NCBI RefSeq assembly: GCF_002584985.1
Contig: NZ_NUPZ01000010.1
Span: 45,428 to 109,427 of the forward strand
Source of the DNA: Bacillus sp. AFS029637
Lineage (GTDB): Bacteria; Bacillota; Bacilli; Bacillales; Bacillaceae_G
Direction: 5' to 3'
DNA: 64,000 nucleotides
Shown here: positions 39,032 through 48,774 of the stretch, piece by piece
Layout: every line of letters begins with the position of its first letter
How positions within the stretch are numbered: the first letter of the stretch is position 1
Notes under the pieces: generated by a model
Told to the model about the DNA's origin: nothing
Databases searched by the model: none
What the model saw: only the letters and a program-made list of their open reading frames with translations
Program-made: the position numbers and the translations under genes

Positions 39032-39424
39032 GTGGACCATCCAATTCAAGGTTTAATGACAACTGCAATGCAGCATTTAAAACAAATGACTGATGTAAAT
39101 ACAATTGTAGGCGACCCAATTAAAGCGGCAGATGGAAGTGTAATTCTTACCGTTTCGAAAGTTAGTTTCGGATTTGCTGCTGGTGGAAGTGAATTTGGTA
39201 AAGACCATTCAGGGCGTCATCCGTTTGGCGGGGGAAGTGGTGGAGGAGTTTCTATTAATCCTGTCGCTTTTCTTGTAATAAATGGAGAAGGTGTGAAAGT
39301 ATTACATTTAGATAAACAAACACACGTCATCGATAAAATAATTGAATTAGCGCCACAAGCTGTTGATAAAGTGAAAGAAATGATGGATAAACGCAAAGAA
39401 GATGATCCGGAATTTCAAATTTAA
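39032..39424 (+). CDS. ytfJ: Spore germination protein GerW family (YtfJ)
   Basis: The 130-residue protein shows the GerW/YtfJ signature: IVGDPIKAADGSVILTVSKV, then SFGFAAGGSEFG, a glycine-rich stretch HPFGGGSGGGVSINPVAFLV. In B. subtilis YtfJ is needed for L-alanine germination and is made in the forespore. It starts with GTG 39032 after GGAGGG, coupled to ytfI. Confidence 0.92.
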   Translation: MDHPIQGLMTTAMQHLKQMTDVNTIVGDPIKAADGSVILTVSKVSFGFAAGGSEFGKDHSGRHPFGGGSGGGVSINPVAFLVINGEGVKVLHLDKQTHVIDKIIELAPQAVDKVKEMMDKRKEDDPEFQI

Positions 39425-39428
39425 CGAA

Positions 39429-39465
39429 TAAAGAAGCTAATCAATAGGTTAGCTTCTTTTATTTT
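39429..39465 (+). terminator. Terminator of ytfIJ
   Basis: AAAGAAGCTAA/TTAGCTTCTTT stem with an eight-base loop and T-run. Confidence 0.88.
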
Positions 39466-39558
39466 TTTGTAAATAAAGCGATTTTATTTGCATTATCGAT
39501 AGGGACAAACTATCATTTACAGTGTACATATTTTGTTTAAATAAGGGAGGATTTTCAA

Positions 39559-40059
39559 GTGGCAAACGTAACTTTTAAAGGTAACCCAATGACTTTAGTT
39601 GGAACAGAAGTTAAAGTTGGCGATCAAGCGCCAAACTTCCAAGTGTTAGCAAACGACTTATCTCCAGTAAGTTTAGAAACATACAAAGGCGAAGTAAAAT
39701 TAATTAGTGTTGTACCTTCAATCGACACAGGTGTTTGTGATGCACAAACACGTCGTTTTAACCAAGATGCAGCAGGTATTGAAAACGCGAAAGTATTAAC
39801 AATTAGCGCTGATTTACCATTCGCTCAAAAACGCTGGTGTGCAGCAAACGGTTTAGAAAATGTTGTAACACTTTCTGACCACCGTGACCTTTCATTCGGT
39901 GAAGCTTACGGCTTAGTAATGAAGGAACTTCGTTTACTTGCTCGTGCAGTATTCGTAGTAGATAGCAATGACAAAGTAGTTTACGTAGAATACGTAAGCG
40001 AAGGTACAAGCCATCCAAACTATGAAGCAGCATTAGAAGCAGCAAAATCTGCAAAATAA
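39559..40059 (+). CDS. tpx: Thiol peroxidase Tpx
   Basis: Atypical 2-Cys peroxiredoxin that reduces peroxides with thioredoxin. The 166-residue protein has the peroxidatic Cys in [18 protein letters not shown] and the resolving Cys in QKRWCAANG. It starts with GTG 39559 after GGGAGG. Followed by an unusual double hairpin region. Confidence 0.96.
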   Translation: MANVTFKGNPMTLVGTEVKVGDQAPNFQVLANDLSPVSLETYKGEVKLISVVPSIDTGVCDAQTRRFNQDAAGIENAKVLTISADLPFAQKRWCAANGLENVVTLSDHRDLSFGEAYGLVMKELRLLARAVFVVDSNDKVVYVEYVSEGTSHPNYEAALEAAKSAK

Positions 40060-40069
40060 TGCAAAGGAA

Positions 40070-40098
40070 ATGACCTCTTATAAAGAGGTCGTTTTTTC
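40070..40098 (+). terminator. Terminator of tpx
   Basis: GACCTCTT/AAGAGGTC stem with a three-base loop and six T. Confidence 0.85.
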
Positions 40099-40141
40099 TC
40101 ATATATTGCTCTGTAACGGTATCAATATATGAGAAAAAACG
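40090..40141. repeat. Perfect 19-bp inverted repeat after tpx
   Basis: CGTTTTTTCTCATATATTG (40090-40108) and CAATATATGAGAAAAAACG (40123-40141) are exact reverse complements around a 14-base loop. It overlaps the tpx terminator, and a partial GGAGGTCGCTTTTT echo of that terminator follows near 40180-40195. It may be a second terminator or a small mobile palindrome. Confidence 0.7.
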
Positions 40142-40257
40142 TTATATCATATATAACTTAAAGGGGAGCTCTTTACAGGAGGTCGCTTTTTCTTTTTGGA
40201 AAAAATCACTTTGTGGTATGATATAAGTTATGTGTAAAAAGAGAAGGAGGAATGTAC

Positions 40258-41244
40258 GTGAGTCAGACAGTAGAAACATTATTTTCTATTTTTGATTCTT
40301 CTGCGGTAGTTTTACGTAAAGAATTAGATGTAACATATTTAGAGGCGCTTGTAGAAACAGGTGATAACTTGTTTGAAGGAGCAATTTTACAAGAGGAATT
40401 ATCTGAATCAGCAATTGAAAGGCTGAATCGTGAATATAGTACGTTTAATGAAGAAACATATAAAGGAGAAGAAATTCGTAAAGCATTTCAGTTAGCCATC
40501 TTAAAAGGAATGAAAGAAGGCGTACAAGCGAATCACGAAATGACGCCTGATGCAGTTGGCATGTTCATGAGTTACTTATTCCATAAATTTATGCAAGGTC
40601 AAAACGAAATTACTGTGTTAGATCCTGCAATTGGAACAGGTAACTTAATGACTACAGTGTTTAATAGCGCTAAAGACGGATTAACAATGAGTGGATTCGG
40701 TGTAGAAGTGGATGAAGTACTAATTAAACTTGCTTTAGTAAATGCGAATTTACAAAAGCATGCAATCGAGTTCTTCCACCAAGATGGACTAGCACCACTT
40801 TATATCGATCCAGTTGATGCAGTTGTTTCGGATTTACCAATCGGTTACTATCCAAATGAAATCGGTGCAAGTGAATATAAATTAAAAGCAGATGAAGGAA
40901 TGTCGTATGCACATCACTTATTTATTGAACAAAGTGTGAAACATACGAAAGAAGGAGGGTACTTATTCTTCTTAGTACCAAACTTTATTTTCGAAAGTGA
41001 TCAAGCACCAAAATTACATGCATTTATTAAAGAAACATGTTTTATTCAAGGGTTATTACAGTTACCTGTTTCCATGTTTAAAAACGAGAAAAATGCAAAA
41101 AGTATATTTGTTCTCCAAAAGAAAGGGCCTAATGTAATAATGCCGAAACAGGCGCTATTAGTGGAGTTACCTAAATTCTCCAACATGAAGGCGATGGAGG
41201 ATATTATGGATCAATTAAATACTTGGTTTGCAACTCACAAATAA
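40258..41244 (+). CDS. ytxK: Class I SAM-dependent methyltransferase YtxK
   Basis: A 328-residue protein resembling N6-adenine DNA methylases: the SAM motif VLDPAIGTGNLMTTV, the acidic FGVEVDEV strand end, and the catalytic-position motif SDLPIGYYP in place of NPPY. A GTG at 40258 is chosen since AAGGAGG abuts the earlier ATG 40252. It precedes ackA as in B. subtilis, where it is a late competence-era gene of unknown substrate. Confidence 0.87.
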   Translation: MSQTVETLFSIFDSSAVVLRKELDVTYLEALVETGDNLFEGAILQEELSESAIERLNREYSTFNEETYKGEEIRKAFQLAILKGMKEGVQANHEMTPDAVGMFMSYLFHKFMQGQNEITVLDPAIGTGNLMTTVFNSAKDGLTMSGFGVEVDEVLIKLALVNANLQKHAIEFFHQDGLAPLYIDPVDAVVSDLPIGYYPNEIGASEYKLKADEGMSYAHHLFIEQSVKHTKEGGYLFFLVPNFIFESDQAPKLHAFIKETCFIQGLLQLPVSMFKNEKNAKSIFVLQKKGPNVIMPKQALLVELPKFSNMKAMEDIMDQLNTWFATHK

Positions 41245-41445
41245 GGCAAGGTATATGTAACAGGGGTAGCAATTCATGTAGTACAGTTTTATATAATATG
41301 TCATATTTTTAAACATATACTAGATTAAACTGAATTTTTTTGAAATCTGTAATATATATTTTTTCTTGGTGTTACAATTTTTTCACTTGAAATATATGTC
41401 GGACGATGTTTAAATTAAAATCGTGAGTATAAAACTTACTGATGA

Positions 41446-41458
41446 TGAAACGTTTTCA
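41446..41458 (+). promoter_or_regulatory. cre-like palindrome upstream of ackA
   Basis: TGAAACGTTTTCA lies about 86 bases before the ackA start. It matches the CcpA cre palindrome (TGAAAACGTTTTCA-like) with one base missing from the left arm. CcpA is known to activate ackA in B. subtilis from an upstream cre, which fits the position. The rest of the gap 41245-41543 holds no gene. Confidence 0.5.
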
Positions 41459-41543
41459 TAATGAGTAAGTTTAATCAGATAAAATCGAGCGGTTTGTGGA
41501 AACATCCACACAACTACCAAGAGAAAAAGGGGCGAAAGACTAG

Positions 41544-42737
41544 ATGTCAAAAATCATCGCGATTAACGCAGGAAGCTCTTCCTTAAAATTCCAATTATTT
41601 GAAATGCCAAGTGAAACAGTATTAACAAAAGGTTTAGTAGAACGTATCGGTTTAGAAGATAGTATCTTCACTATTACTGTAGATGGCGAAAAACAAAAAG
41701 AAATTACAAGCATCCCAGATCACGCAGTAGCAGTTAACATGCTTCTAAAAAAATTAACTGAAAATGGAATCGTTAAGTCTCTAGATGAGATTGGCGGTAT
41801 CGGTCACCGTGTTGTTCACGGCGGCGAAAAATTTGCTGACTCTGTTTTAATTACTGATGAAGTATTAGCTGATATCGAAGAATTAAGCGATTTAGCACCA
41901 CTTCATAACCCAGCAAACATTGTTGGTATTAAAGCATTCCAAGAAGTATTACCAAACGTACCAGCAGTAGCAGTATTTGATACAGCATTCCACCAAACAA
42001 TGCCGGAATCTGCATTCCTATACAGCTTACCATATGAGTACTATGAGAAATTTGGCATCCGTAAATACGGTTTCCACGGAACTTCTCACAAATATGTAAC
42101 TGAGCGTGCGGCTGAATTATTAGGTCGTCCACTTGAAAGCTTAAGCTTACTTTCTTGTCACTTAGGTAACGGTGCAAGTATCGCAGCAGTAGAAGGCGGT
42201 AAATCTATCGATACTTCTATGGGCTTCACTCCACTTGCTGGTGTAACAATGGGTACACGTTCTGGTAACATTGACCCTGCGTTAATTCCATACATCATGG
42301 AAAAAACAGGCCAAACTGTAGAAGAAGTTCTTAGCGTATTAAACAAGAAAAGTGGTATGTTAGGTCTTTCTGGATTCTCTAGTGACTTACGTGATATCGA
42401 ACAAGCAGAAGAAGAAGGAAACCACCGTGCAGAAGTAGCGTTAGAGGTATTCGTAGGACGTATTCATAAATATATCGGTTCTTATGCAGCTCGTATGAAA
42501 GGTGTAGACGCAATCATCTTTACAGCTGGTATTGGAGAGAATAGTGCTCTAATTCGTGAGCGTGTATTAGAAGGCCTTGAGTTTATGGGCGTATACTTCG
42601 ATCCAAAACGTAACGACATTCGTGGCGAAGAAGCATTCATCAGCTTCCCACACTCTCCAGTAAAAATTATCGTAATTCCAACTGACGAAGAAGTTATGAT
42701 TGCTCGTGACGTACTACGTCTTGGAGATATTGGTTAA
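41544..42737 (+). CDS. ackA: Acetate kinase
   Basis: Converts acetyl phosphate and ADP to acetate and ATP in overflow metabolism. The 397-residue protein has the phosphate motif [24 protein letters not shown], the [10 protein letters not shown] and [11 protein letters not shown] histidine motifs, and the adenosine motif FTAGIGENS. Length is normal. AAAGGGG precedes ATG 41544. A cre-like site is upstream. Confidence 0.97.
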   Translation: MSKIIAINAGSSSLKFQLFEMPSETVLTKGLVERIGLEDSIFTITVDGEKQKEITSIPDHAVAVNMLLKKLTENGIVKSLDEIGGIGHRVVHGGEKFADSVLITDEVLADIEELSDLAPLHNPANIVGIKAFQEVLPNVPAVAVFDTAFHQTMPESAFLYSLPYEYYEKFGIRKYGFHGTSHKYVTERAAELLGRPLESLSLLSCHLGNGASIAAVEGGKSIDTSMGFTPLAGVTMGTRSGNIDPALIPYIMEKTGQTVEEVLSVLNKKSGMLGLSGFSSDLRDIEQAEEEGNHRAEVALEVFVGRIHKYIGSYAARMKGVDAIIFTAGIGENSALIRERVLEGLEFMGVYFDPKRNDIRGEEAFISFPHSPVKIIVIPTDEEVMIARDVLRLGDIG

Positions 42738-42746
42738 TATATGAAT

Positions 42747-42784
42747 GAAAAAGACGAGATCCTAAAGGATTTCGTCTTTTTTTT
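42747..42784. terminator. Bidirectional terminator between ackA and Nudix gene
   Basis: AAAGACGAGATCCT/AGGATTTCGTCTTT near-perfect arms with T-run; it overlaps the 3' end of the Nudix gene. Confidence 0.85.
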
Positions 42785-43193
42785 GTATATACTTTAAAAT
42801 TCGATCTGGATATAGTATTTTTTCCTTTTGAATGAATGCTGTGATGGGAATCCATTTTGCACATGACGCTGTTTGTTCATCTTTTATATGTAGTAGTTCC
42901 ATTTCATATAGGGATGTGTCTAATAAACGCAAAGAATATAGTTGAATGATTTCATGACCAATTTCCTCACCCGAATAAAAAATATTCTCTAAGCACCCTA
43001 AATAATCGGTAACTTCTATTTCTGTATGAAGTTCTTCGGTAAATTCTCGAATAACGGTATCTGCTGATTTCTCACCAATTTCAATTGAACCGCCGAGAGG
43101 TCGATAAAAGATTTCGTTGTCCATATTATATTCTTGTACGAGAAGTCGATCATGATGTATAGCAATGCCAAAAGCTTTTGCGCGTGGGTACAT
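42762..43193 (-). CDS. Nudix hydrolase
   Basis: A 143-residue pyrophosphohydrolase with a full Nudix box GGSIEIGEKSADTVIREFTEELHTEI read in two parts (GGSIEIGEKSADTVI and REFTEELHTEI). The N-terminal strand FGIAIHHDRLLVQEY is typical. The nucleotide substrate cannot be told. Monocistronic, minus strand; its end shares the ackA terminator. Confidence 0.9.
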   Translation of the reverse strand: MYPRAKAFGIAIHHDRLLVQEYNMDNEIFYRPLGGSIEIGEKSADTVIREFTEELHTEIEVTDYLGCLENIFYSGEEIGHEIIQLYSLRLLDTSLYEMELLHIKDEQTASCAKWIPITAFIQKEKILYPDRILKYIQKKDEIL

Positions 43194-43371
43194 ATGTAAT
43201 CGCTCCTTATTTGTTTTATATAAGGATGATTATAGTGTAGCTAAGGAGAAATTAGTAACATATATTCGGATATATTCTTGTGACCTATGCCTGAAATAAA
43301 GAACATGCAATGTACAAGCGTATTTGCAAATATGTTACAATAGAAAAAAATCGAACGAGGTGGTTGTTACG

Positions 43372-44205
43372 ATGCGATCGAAGCGAGAACAAGCCATTTT
43401 AGACAATATAAAAGAATGGGAAGCGCAATTAGTTGAGCAAGAAGCGACTGATTTTCAAAAAATGTTTGATAAATGGGTACATACTACAATTGCGAAATTA
43501 CCTGAGAAAAAACGAAAAGATTTCTTTACGAAAGCAGATGGATGGCTCTTTCATTTACATGCACTGATTCAAAGTTCACAATCACAGTTAGATGCGCGTA
43601 ATCGTATTTTAGGAACATCGAGATTATTTGACGAGTCAATCGAACAACTCGAGGATTTGAAAGCATTATCGATTGATCAATTAACATACATAGCAGAGCA
43701 GCAAACAGCACGTCATCGTCTATATTCATTCGTACAAGGCGGAGCAACGGGTGCTGGAGGGTTATTATTATTAACGGCTGATTTTCCAGTTATGATTGCG
43801 TTAAATGTGAAGGCCGTACAGCTTATTGCGACATCATTTGGGCATGATGTGAACAAGCCTTATGAAATGATGCTTGCGTTAAAGGTGTTTCATGCGTCAT
43901 TACTACCAGGAAGACTTCAGCAGTACGCATGGTACAATTTATTGCAAGAACTGGGGCAAGAAGATTCGTTCTTTTATGAAGGAGACGAGGCGGTGTTACA
44001 ACCAGCTTCTACTGAAGTTGTGTTAAAACAAATTTTGAAAACATTTTCGATTTATGCGCTTCGTCGTAAATTATTCCAAGGTATTCCGGTAATTGGAATG
44101 GCAATCGGATCTACAGTGAATTATCGCTTAACGAGAAATGTTACTGAATTTGCGAATCGATTTTATCAAGTGCGCCACATAGTTGAAAAAGAAAAGAGTA
44201 TATAA
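43372..44205 (+). CDS. EcsC-family protein
   Basis: A 277-residue protein matching the EcsC family: ILGTSRLFDESIEQL, the glycine-rich hydrophobic FVQGGATGAGGLLLLTADFP, and IPVIGMAIGSTVNYRLTRNV near the end. EcsC accompanies the Ecs ABC transporter in B. subtilis, but the biochemical function is unknown and no transporter genes are near. Start ATG 43372 follows GAGGTGG. Confidence 0.85.
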   Translation: MRSKREQAILDNIKEWEAQLVEQEATDFQKMFDKWVHTTIAKLPEKKRKDFFTKADGWLFHLHALIQSSQSQLDARNRILGTSRLFDESIEQLEDLKALSIDQLTYIAEQQTARHRLYSFVQGGATGAGGLLLLTADFPVMIALNVKAVQLIATSFGHDVNKPYEMMLALKVFHASLLPGRLQQYAWYNLLQELGQEDSFFYEGDEAVLQPASTEVVLKQILKTFSIYALRRKLFQGIPVIGMAIGSTVNYRLTRNVTEFANRFYQVRHIVEKEKSI

Positions 44206-44239
44206 AAAAAAGCGAGAGGCCGAAGCCTTTCGCTTTTTA
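44205..44239. terminator. Bidirectional terminator between the EcsC and YitT genes
   Basis: AAAGCGAGAGGC/GCCTTTCGCTTT arms with a four-base loop. Confidence 0.88.
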
Positions 44240-44905
44240 GTTTGTTGCATGTTTTTTGGACATTGGAATTGATACTGGTTGTGGTTGCTTTTCTGCTGTT
44301 TTTTCTGTTTTTGGATAATAAATTAAATCCAATGTTTTTGCCTGTACGGCAATCGAAAGAATAGTAAAAGCAATTTCTGTCCAATTTAAATAATATAATG
44401 AAAGCGCAAGAACAATCGCGTCAAAGACGAAGAAAATTTGCCCAATTGTAAAACGAGTTCGTTTACTTAATACAATTGTTAAAATATCGTCTCCACCGGT
44501 TGCACCGCCAAATCGCAATATAAAACCGAGTCCAATACCAGCTAACGCACCGCCAACTACCGCAGCTACAAATAAATTATTTGATAAATCTACCGTAAAT
44601 GGAGAATAATTTTCCATAAGAGAATAAAATACTCCGAATGAAATCGAACCTAGGAATGAATAACCAACCATTTTTCTGCCTAAAAATGAAGCGCACAGTA
44701 AAATAATAGGAATATCCATGATTACAGTTGAAATAGATGGTGAAATATCATAAAAATTTTGGATGAATAGTGCAATACCTACAAAGCCACCTTCTGTTAA
44801 GTGGTTTTGGAAGTGAATGTGATATAGCGCTGCTGCTAAAATAAATGAACCGATTAAAACCATAAAAATTTCTTTAATAATTTGTCGACTTTGGATGTTC
44901 CTCAT
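44237..44905 (-). CDS. YitT-family membrane protein (short form)
   Basis: A 222-residue integral membrane protein with about five to six helices and the YitT_membrane features EGGFVGIALFIQNF, SFGVFYSLMEN and RFGGATGGDDILTIVLSKRT. Most YitT relatives carry a C-terminal soluble DUF2179 domain of about 80 residues; here the protein ends shortly after the last helix in a basic tail, so that domain is absent. AAGGA precedes ATG 44905. Function of the family is unknown. It is preceded by a long repeat-containing leader region. Confidence 0.85.
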   Translation of the reverse strand: MRNIQSRQIIKEIFMVLIGSFILAAALYHIHFQNHLTEGGFVGIALFIQNFYDISPSISTVIMDIPIILLCASFLGRKMVGYSFLGSISFGVFYSLMENYSPFTVDLSNNLFVAAVVGGALAGIGLGFILRFGGATGGDDILTIVLSKRTRFTIGQIFFVFDAIVLALSLYYLNWTEIAFTILSIAVQAKTLDLIYYPKTEKTAEKQPQPVSIPMSKKHATN

Positions 44906-44921
44906 CGTTATTCCTTCTTTC

Positions 44922-45339
44922 CGTAGTTAGTAGTCCTTTTTGTGTTGTAAACTAACTACGAGCTCACATGTAGCTATCAGTTAGTTTACGAAAAAACTAA
45001 CTACGCTATATGTCGCTGAAGAAATAACGAATAATCCTCTCGTCCATCAAGTTTCCCTACCTTCGTTTTAGTTTAAGTCTTAAATCGACTAAACAAAACG
45101 TGGAGTAGGATTCTTCATTTAGCAATCCTGCTCTTCTTTGTTTTGTTTAGTTAGTAACAATTAAGTCCTAAACAAAACGCTACGTGTAAGAAGAGTCTTT
45201 TTTTTGCCAAATTATCCTTCGGGCAATCATAATTTCCCCACTCTCGTATTTTTTTCGCTAGACTAAAGTATCTGAGCTGAAAAATACGCTACGTGTATGA
45301 TTCGTCAATACGATGCCACATGCTCCTTCGAGCGATCAT
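44922..45339 (-). repeat. Array of diverged hairpin units with conserved mini-ORFs upstream of the YitT gene
   Basis: In the YitT sense this 737-base gene-free stretch (44906-45642) contains repeated units. Mini-ORFs at 45289-45339 (MIARRSMWHRIDESYT) and 45180-45230 (MIARRIIWQKKDSSYT) have equal length, the same ACGTAGCG end and a purine-rich GGG-AA segment before the ATG; a third, 45006-45047 (MDERIIRYFFSDI), ends ATATAGCG. Between them are inverted pairs: 45245-45255/45280-45288, 45140-45150/45168-45178, 45064-45075/45090-45100, 44979-44987/44994-45002 and 44922-44930/44952-44960. 45078-45150 is a further, decayed unit without a clear ORF. From 45345 to 45602 I see only AT-rich sequence with a TATAAT at about 45375. 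Confidence 0.7.
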
Positions 45340-45602
45340 GATATCAAAATCCCTTCCTTCAAGATTTATATTATTATATCATACTTTCAAAAAATGTATG
45401 CGGATGGAAACCGACAATAAACGGAGGGAATCTACAAAAATTGTTATGTTTAAATATTTTTGTAGAAAAGCCTAAGTTATTTCGTAAGATAGGAAAGGTT
45501 TTAAAGTTTGTCCAATAAGTAAGGAAAGAATCTGCTAGTAGGTCCATTTGATGTATGTTTGGCAAAAACGGCGCAAGAAATATATTGCAAAGTTTGTTAC
45601 GA

Positions 45603-45644
45603 CAAAAAAGCATGACCCAAAGTAATTGAGGGCATGCTTTTTTC
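45603..45644 (-). terminator. Terminator of the 45643-45960 gene
   Basis: AAAAAAGCATGACCC and GGGCATGCTTTTTT arms (one unpaired base) with polarity fitting the minus strand gene that ends here. Confidence 0.8.
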
Positions 45645-45960
45645 ATTGGTGTGCTTTCCCCTCAGATACGTTTTGGGTAAGACGATACCAAAGCCAAAGG
45701 TCGTTAATAATTGAAGCGAGATCAGCAATTTCAGAATTAAGCCTACAGGAAATTTCAAAATTCTCTTCGTTATTTAAACGATGTTGTTTTTGATTAATGT
45801 AATGTTCAAGTTCTTTTATACGATCGGGTATTTTTCCGCGAATTTGCTCCCATTTTAATAAAATAGCGTGCTGTGTTTTTTCGGAGATGTCATCCCATTC
45901 TTCTTGTATATTCGGCACTGCAATTCCTAGATGCTCGTTGTATATAAAATATTTTTCCAT
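45643..45960 (-). CDS. Small conserved hypothetical protein
   Basis: A 105-residue soluble, mainly helical protein (EEWDDISEKTQHAILLKWEQ; IRGKIPDRIKELEHYINQKQ; IADLASIINDLWLWYRLTQ). AGGTGT lies upstream of ATG 45960. No motif is recognised. It is divergent from argG and has its own terminator. Confidence 0.7.
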   Translation of the reverse strand: MEKYFIYNEHLGIAVPNIQEEWDDISEKTQHAILLKWEQIRGKIPDRIKELEHYINQKQHRLNNEENFEISCRLNSEIADLASIINDLWLWYRLTQNVSEGKAHQ

Positions 45961-46095
45961 AGATACACCTCCATTTTCCTGCCTCTATTTTACATAAAAA
46001 AAGAAAGAAGTTCGACGAAATTGTTTGAAAAAAATTGAAAATGACTCTTGATACATTTTGTAAAAGGTGTTAAAGTGTGAATTATTATAAAAGAA

Positions 46096-46113
46096 AATGA
46101 ATATTTATTCTTT
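46096..46113 (+). promoter_or_regulatory. Candidate ArgR (ARG box) site before argGH
   Basis: AATGAATATTTATTCTTT resembles the ARG box (CATGAATAAAAATTCAAG-like) with a GAATA/TATTC palindrome, just ahead of the argG ribosome site. ArgR repression of arginine biosynthesis genes is established in Bacillus; this site is inferred by eye. Confidence 0.5.
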
Positions 46114-46127
46114 AGGGGGATGCAAAA

Positions 46128-47333
46128 ATGGAGAAGAAAAAAGTTGTGTTAGCATATTCTGGAGGTCTTGATACTTCCGTTGCAATTAAATGGTTACAAG
46201 AGAAAAATTATGATATTATCGCGCTTTGCTTAGACTTAGGGGAAGGTAAAGACTTAGCATTTGTAAAAGAAAAAGCACTTTCAGTAGGTGCAATTAAATC
46301 GTATATGGTGGATGTTCAAGAAGAATTCGCGAATGAATATGCATTGATGGCGATGCAAGCACACACATTATACGAAGGGAAATATCCTCTTGTCTCTGCA
46401 TTATCTCGTCCGCTTATCGCGAAGAAATTAGTAGAAATCGCAGAGCAAGAAGGCGCAACTGCAGTTGCACACGGATGTACAGGGAAAGGGAATGACCAAG
46501 TTCGTTTTGAAGTTTCTATTCAAGCATTAAATCCATATTTAGAAGTGATTGCACCTGTGCGTGAATGGAAATGGTCACGTGAAGAAGAAATTGCATATGC
46601 AAAAGAAAATAATGTACCAATTCCAATTAATTTAGATAGCCCATTTTCAATCGATCAAAACTTATGGGGACGCAGCAACGAATGTGGCATTTTAGAAGAT
46701 CCATGGGCGGCGCCACCAGAAGATGCATATGAGATGACATTGGCATTAGAAGATACACCGAATAAACCAGAGTTTGTAGAAATCGGATTTGAAGCAGGAG
46801 TACCGACTACTTTAAACGGCACTGCATATCCACTTTCAGAATTAATTAAAACGTTAAATGCACTTGCTGGAAAACATGGTGTTGGACGTATCGATCACGT
46901 AGAAAATCGTCTTGTCGGTATTAAATCTCGTGAAGTGTATGAATGCCCAGCGGCAATGACGTTAATTACAGCGCATAAAGAACTTGAAGATTTAACACTT
47001 GTGAAAGAGGTTGCTCATTTTAAACCGATGATTGAGCAGAAAATAACAGAACTTATTTATAACGGTTTATGGTTCTCTCCTTTAAAACAAGCACTCAATG
47101 CGTTCTTACAAGAAACACAAAAGAATGTAACAGGCACAGTACGTGTGAAATTATTTAAAGGTCATGCAATTGTAGAAGGACGTAAATCTGAGTACTCTTT
47201 ATACGATGAAAAATTAGCAACGTATACTGCTCAGGATGAATTTAATCATGATGCAGCAGTTGGATTCATTTCATTATTCGGTTTACCTACGAAAGTATAC
47301 AGCCAAGTAAATCAAAAGAAGGTGGAAGCGTGA
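46128..47333 (+). CDS. argG: Argininosuccinate synthase
   Basis: Joins citrulline and aspartate with ATP in arginine synthesis. The 401-residue protein has the PP-loop [17 protein letters not shown], the [15 protein letters not shown] signature and the [12 protein letters not shown] region. GGGGGA precedes ATG 46128. Its TGA overlaps the argH GTG, so the two are co-translated. Confidence 0.98.
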   Translation: MEKKKVVLAYSGGLDTSVAIKWLQEKNYDIIALCLDLGEGKDLAFVKEKALSVGAIKSYMVDVQEEFANEYALMAMQAHTLYEGKYPLVSALSRPLIAKKLVEIAEQEGATAVAHGCTGKGNDQVRFEVSIQALNPYLEVIAPVREWKWSREEEIAYAKENNVPIPINLDSPFSIDQNLWGRSNECGILEDPWAAPPEDAYEMTLALEDTPNKPEFVEIGFEAGVPTTLNGTAYPLSELIKTLNALAGKHGVGRIDHVENRLVGIKSREVYECPAAMTLITAHKELEDLTLVKEVAHFKPMIEQKITELIYNGLWFSPLKQALNAFLQETQKNVTGTVRVKLFKGHAIVEGRKSEYSLYDEKLATYTAQDEFNHDAAVGFISLFGLPTKVYSQVNQKKVEA

Positions 47334-48718
47334 GCAAACTTTGGGGCGGACGTTTTACAGAAGAAGCGGAAGCGTGGGTTGAGGAGTTTGGAGCGTCCAT
47401 CTCCTTCGATCAACAATTAGTAAATCAAGATATAAATGGGAGTATTGCGCACGTAACGATGCTAGCGAAGCAAGGCATCGTTACGAAAGAAGAAGCAGAG
47501 AAAATAAAGATGGGGCTTCAATATTTATTAGAGGAAGCGAAACAAAATAAGCTTTCTTTCTCGGTTGAAGCTGAAGACATTCATTTAAATATTGAAAAGA
47601 TGTTAATTGAAAAAATCGGTGAAGTAGGAGGAAAACTTCATACGGGCCGAAGCCGTAACGATCAAGTGGCAACAGATATGCATTTGTATTTAAAAGAAAA
47701 GGTAGAAGACATTGTAAAAGCGACAAAACAATTGCAAACTGTTCTTGTTCATCAAGCAGAAAATAATATTGAAACCATAATGCCTGGTTATACGCATTTG
47801 CAGCGTGCGCAGCCGATTTCATTTGCACATCATATTCTTGCTTACTTTTGGATGTTAGAGCGTGACGTAAATCGTTATGAAGACTCGTTAAAGCGCATTA
47901 ACATCTCACCATTAGGAGCAGGGGCGTTAGCTGGGACAACATTCCCAATTGACCGCGAATATAGTGCAGAGCTTCTTGGATTTAATGGAATCTATGAAAA
48001 TAGTTTAGATGCAGTAAGTGATCGTGATTTCATACTGGAGTTTTTAAGTAACTCATCCATACTTATGATGCACTTATCACGCTTTTGCGAAGAACTTATT
48101 TTATGGAGTAGTCAAGAGTTTCAATTTATTGAAATGAGTGATCAATACGCAACAGGAAGCAGTATTATGCCGCAAAAGAAAAATCCGGATATGGCGGAAC
48201 TGATCCGTGGTAAAACGGGCAGAGTATATGGTAACTTATTCAGTTTACTTACAGTAATGAAAGGATTACCACTCGCTTACAATAAAGACTTGCAAGAAGA
48301 TAAAGAAGGAATGTTTGATACAGTAAAAACAGTAGAAGGGTGCCTTCATATTATGGCCGGCATGCTAGAAACGCTGACTGTAAACAAAGAAAAAATGGGG
48401 CAAGCTGTAACGCAAGATTTCTCTAACGCAACAGAAATTGCTGACTATTTAGCAAACAAGGGACTACCATTCCGTCAAGCTCATGAAATTGTTGGAAAGT
48501 TAGTTCTACATTGCACACAAAAAGGAATTTATTTATTAGATGTACCACTTGAAACGTATAAAGAAATGAGTTCGTTATTTGAAGAAGATTTATATGAAGT
48601 TCTTTCACCATATGCGGCTGTAAAGCGCCGTAATAGTGCTGGCGGAACAGGGTTTGAACAAATCCAAAACGCTTTGGAAAAAGCGAAGGGGTTAGTTGGA
48701 GAGTTTGTTGGAAGTTAA
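47330..48718 (+). CDS. argH: Argininosuccinate lyase
   Basis: Splits argininosuccinate to arginine and fumarate. The 462-residue fumarase/aspartase superfamily enzyme has [30 protein letters not shown], and the active-loop signature [16 protein letters not shown]. It begins with GTG 47330 inside the argG stop. Second and last gene of the operon. Confidence 0.98.
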   Translation: MSKLWGGRFTEEAEAWVEEFGASISFDQQLVNQDINGSIAHVTMLAKQGIVTKEEAEKIKMGLQYLLEEAKQNKLSFSVEAEDIHLNIEKMLIEKIGEVGGKLHTGRSRNDQVATDMHLYLKEKVEDIVKATKQLQTVLVHQAENNIETIMPGYTHLQRAQPISFAHHILAYFWMLERDVNRYEDSLKRINISPLGAGALAGTTFPIDREYSAELLGFNGIYENSLDAVSDRDFILEFLSNSSILMMHLSRFCEELILWSSQEFQFIEMSDQYATGSSIMPQKKNPDMAELIRGKTGRVYGNLFSLLTVMKGLPLAYNKDLQEDKEGMFDTVKTVEGCLHIMAGMLETLTVNKEKMGQAVTQDFSNATEIADYLANKGLPFRQAHEIVGKLVLHCTQKGIYLLDVPLETYKEMSSLFEEDLYEVLSPYAAVKRRNSAGGTGFEQIQNALEKAKGLVGEFVGS

Positions 48719-48733
48719 ATGATGTATGATATA

Positions 48734-48771
48734 GAAGGTAAGGTGCTTTTTTTAAGTACCTTACCTTTTTG
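48734..48771 (+). terminator. Terminator of argGH
   Basis: AAGGTAAGGTGC and GTACCTTACCTT arms around a T-rich loop, followed by T-run; it also faces the convergent DinB-like gene. Confidence 0.85.
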
Positions 48772-48774
48772 TAT

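Noticed and set aside
44922-45339. CRISPR array
   Set aside because: Units are of unequal length, repeats diverge strongly and contain hairpins and mini-ORFs; there are no identical repeats with unique spacers and no cas genes.
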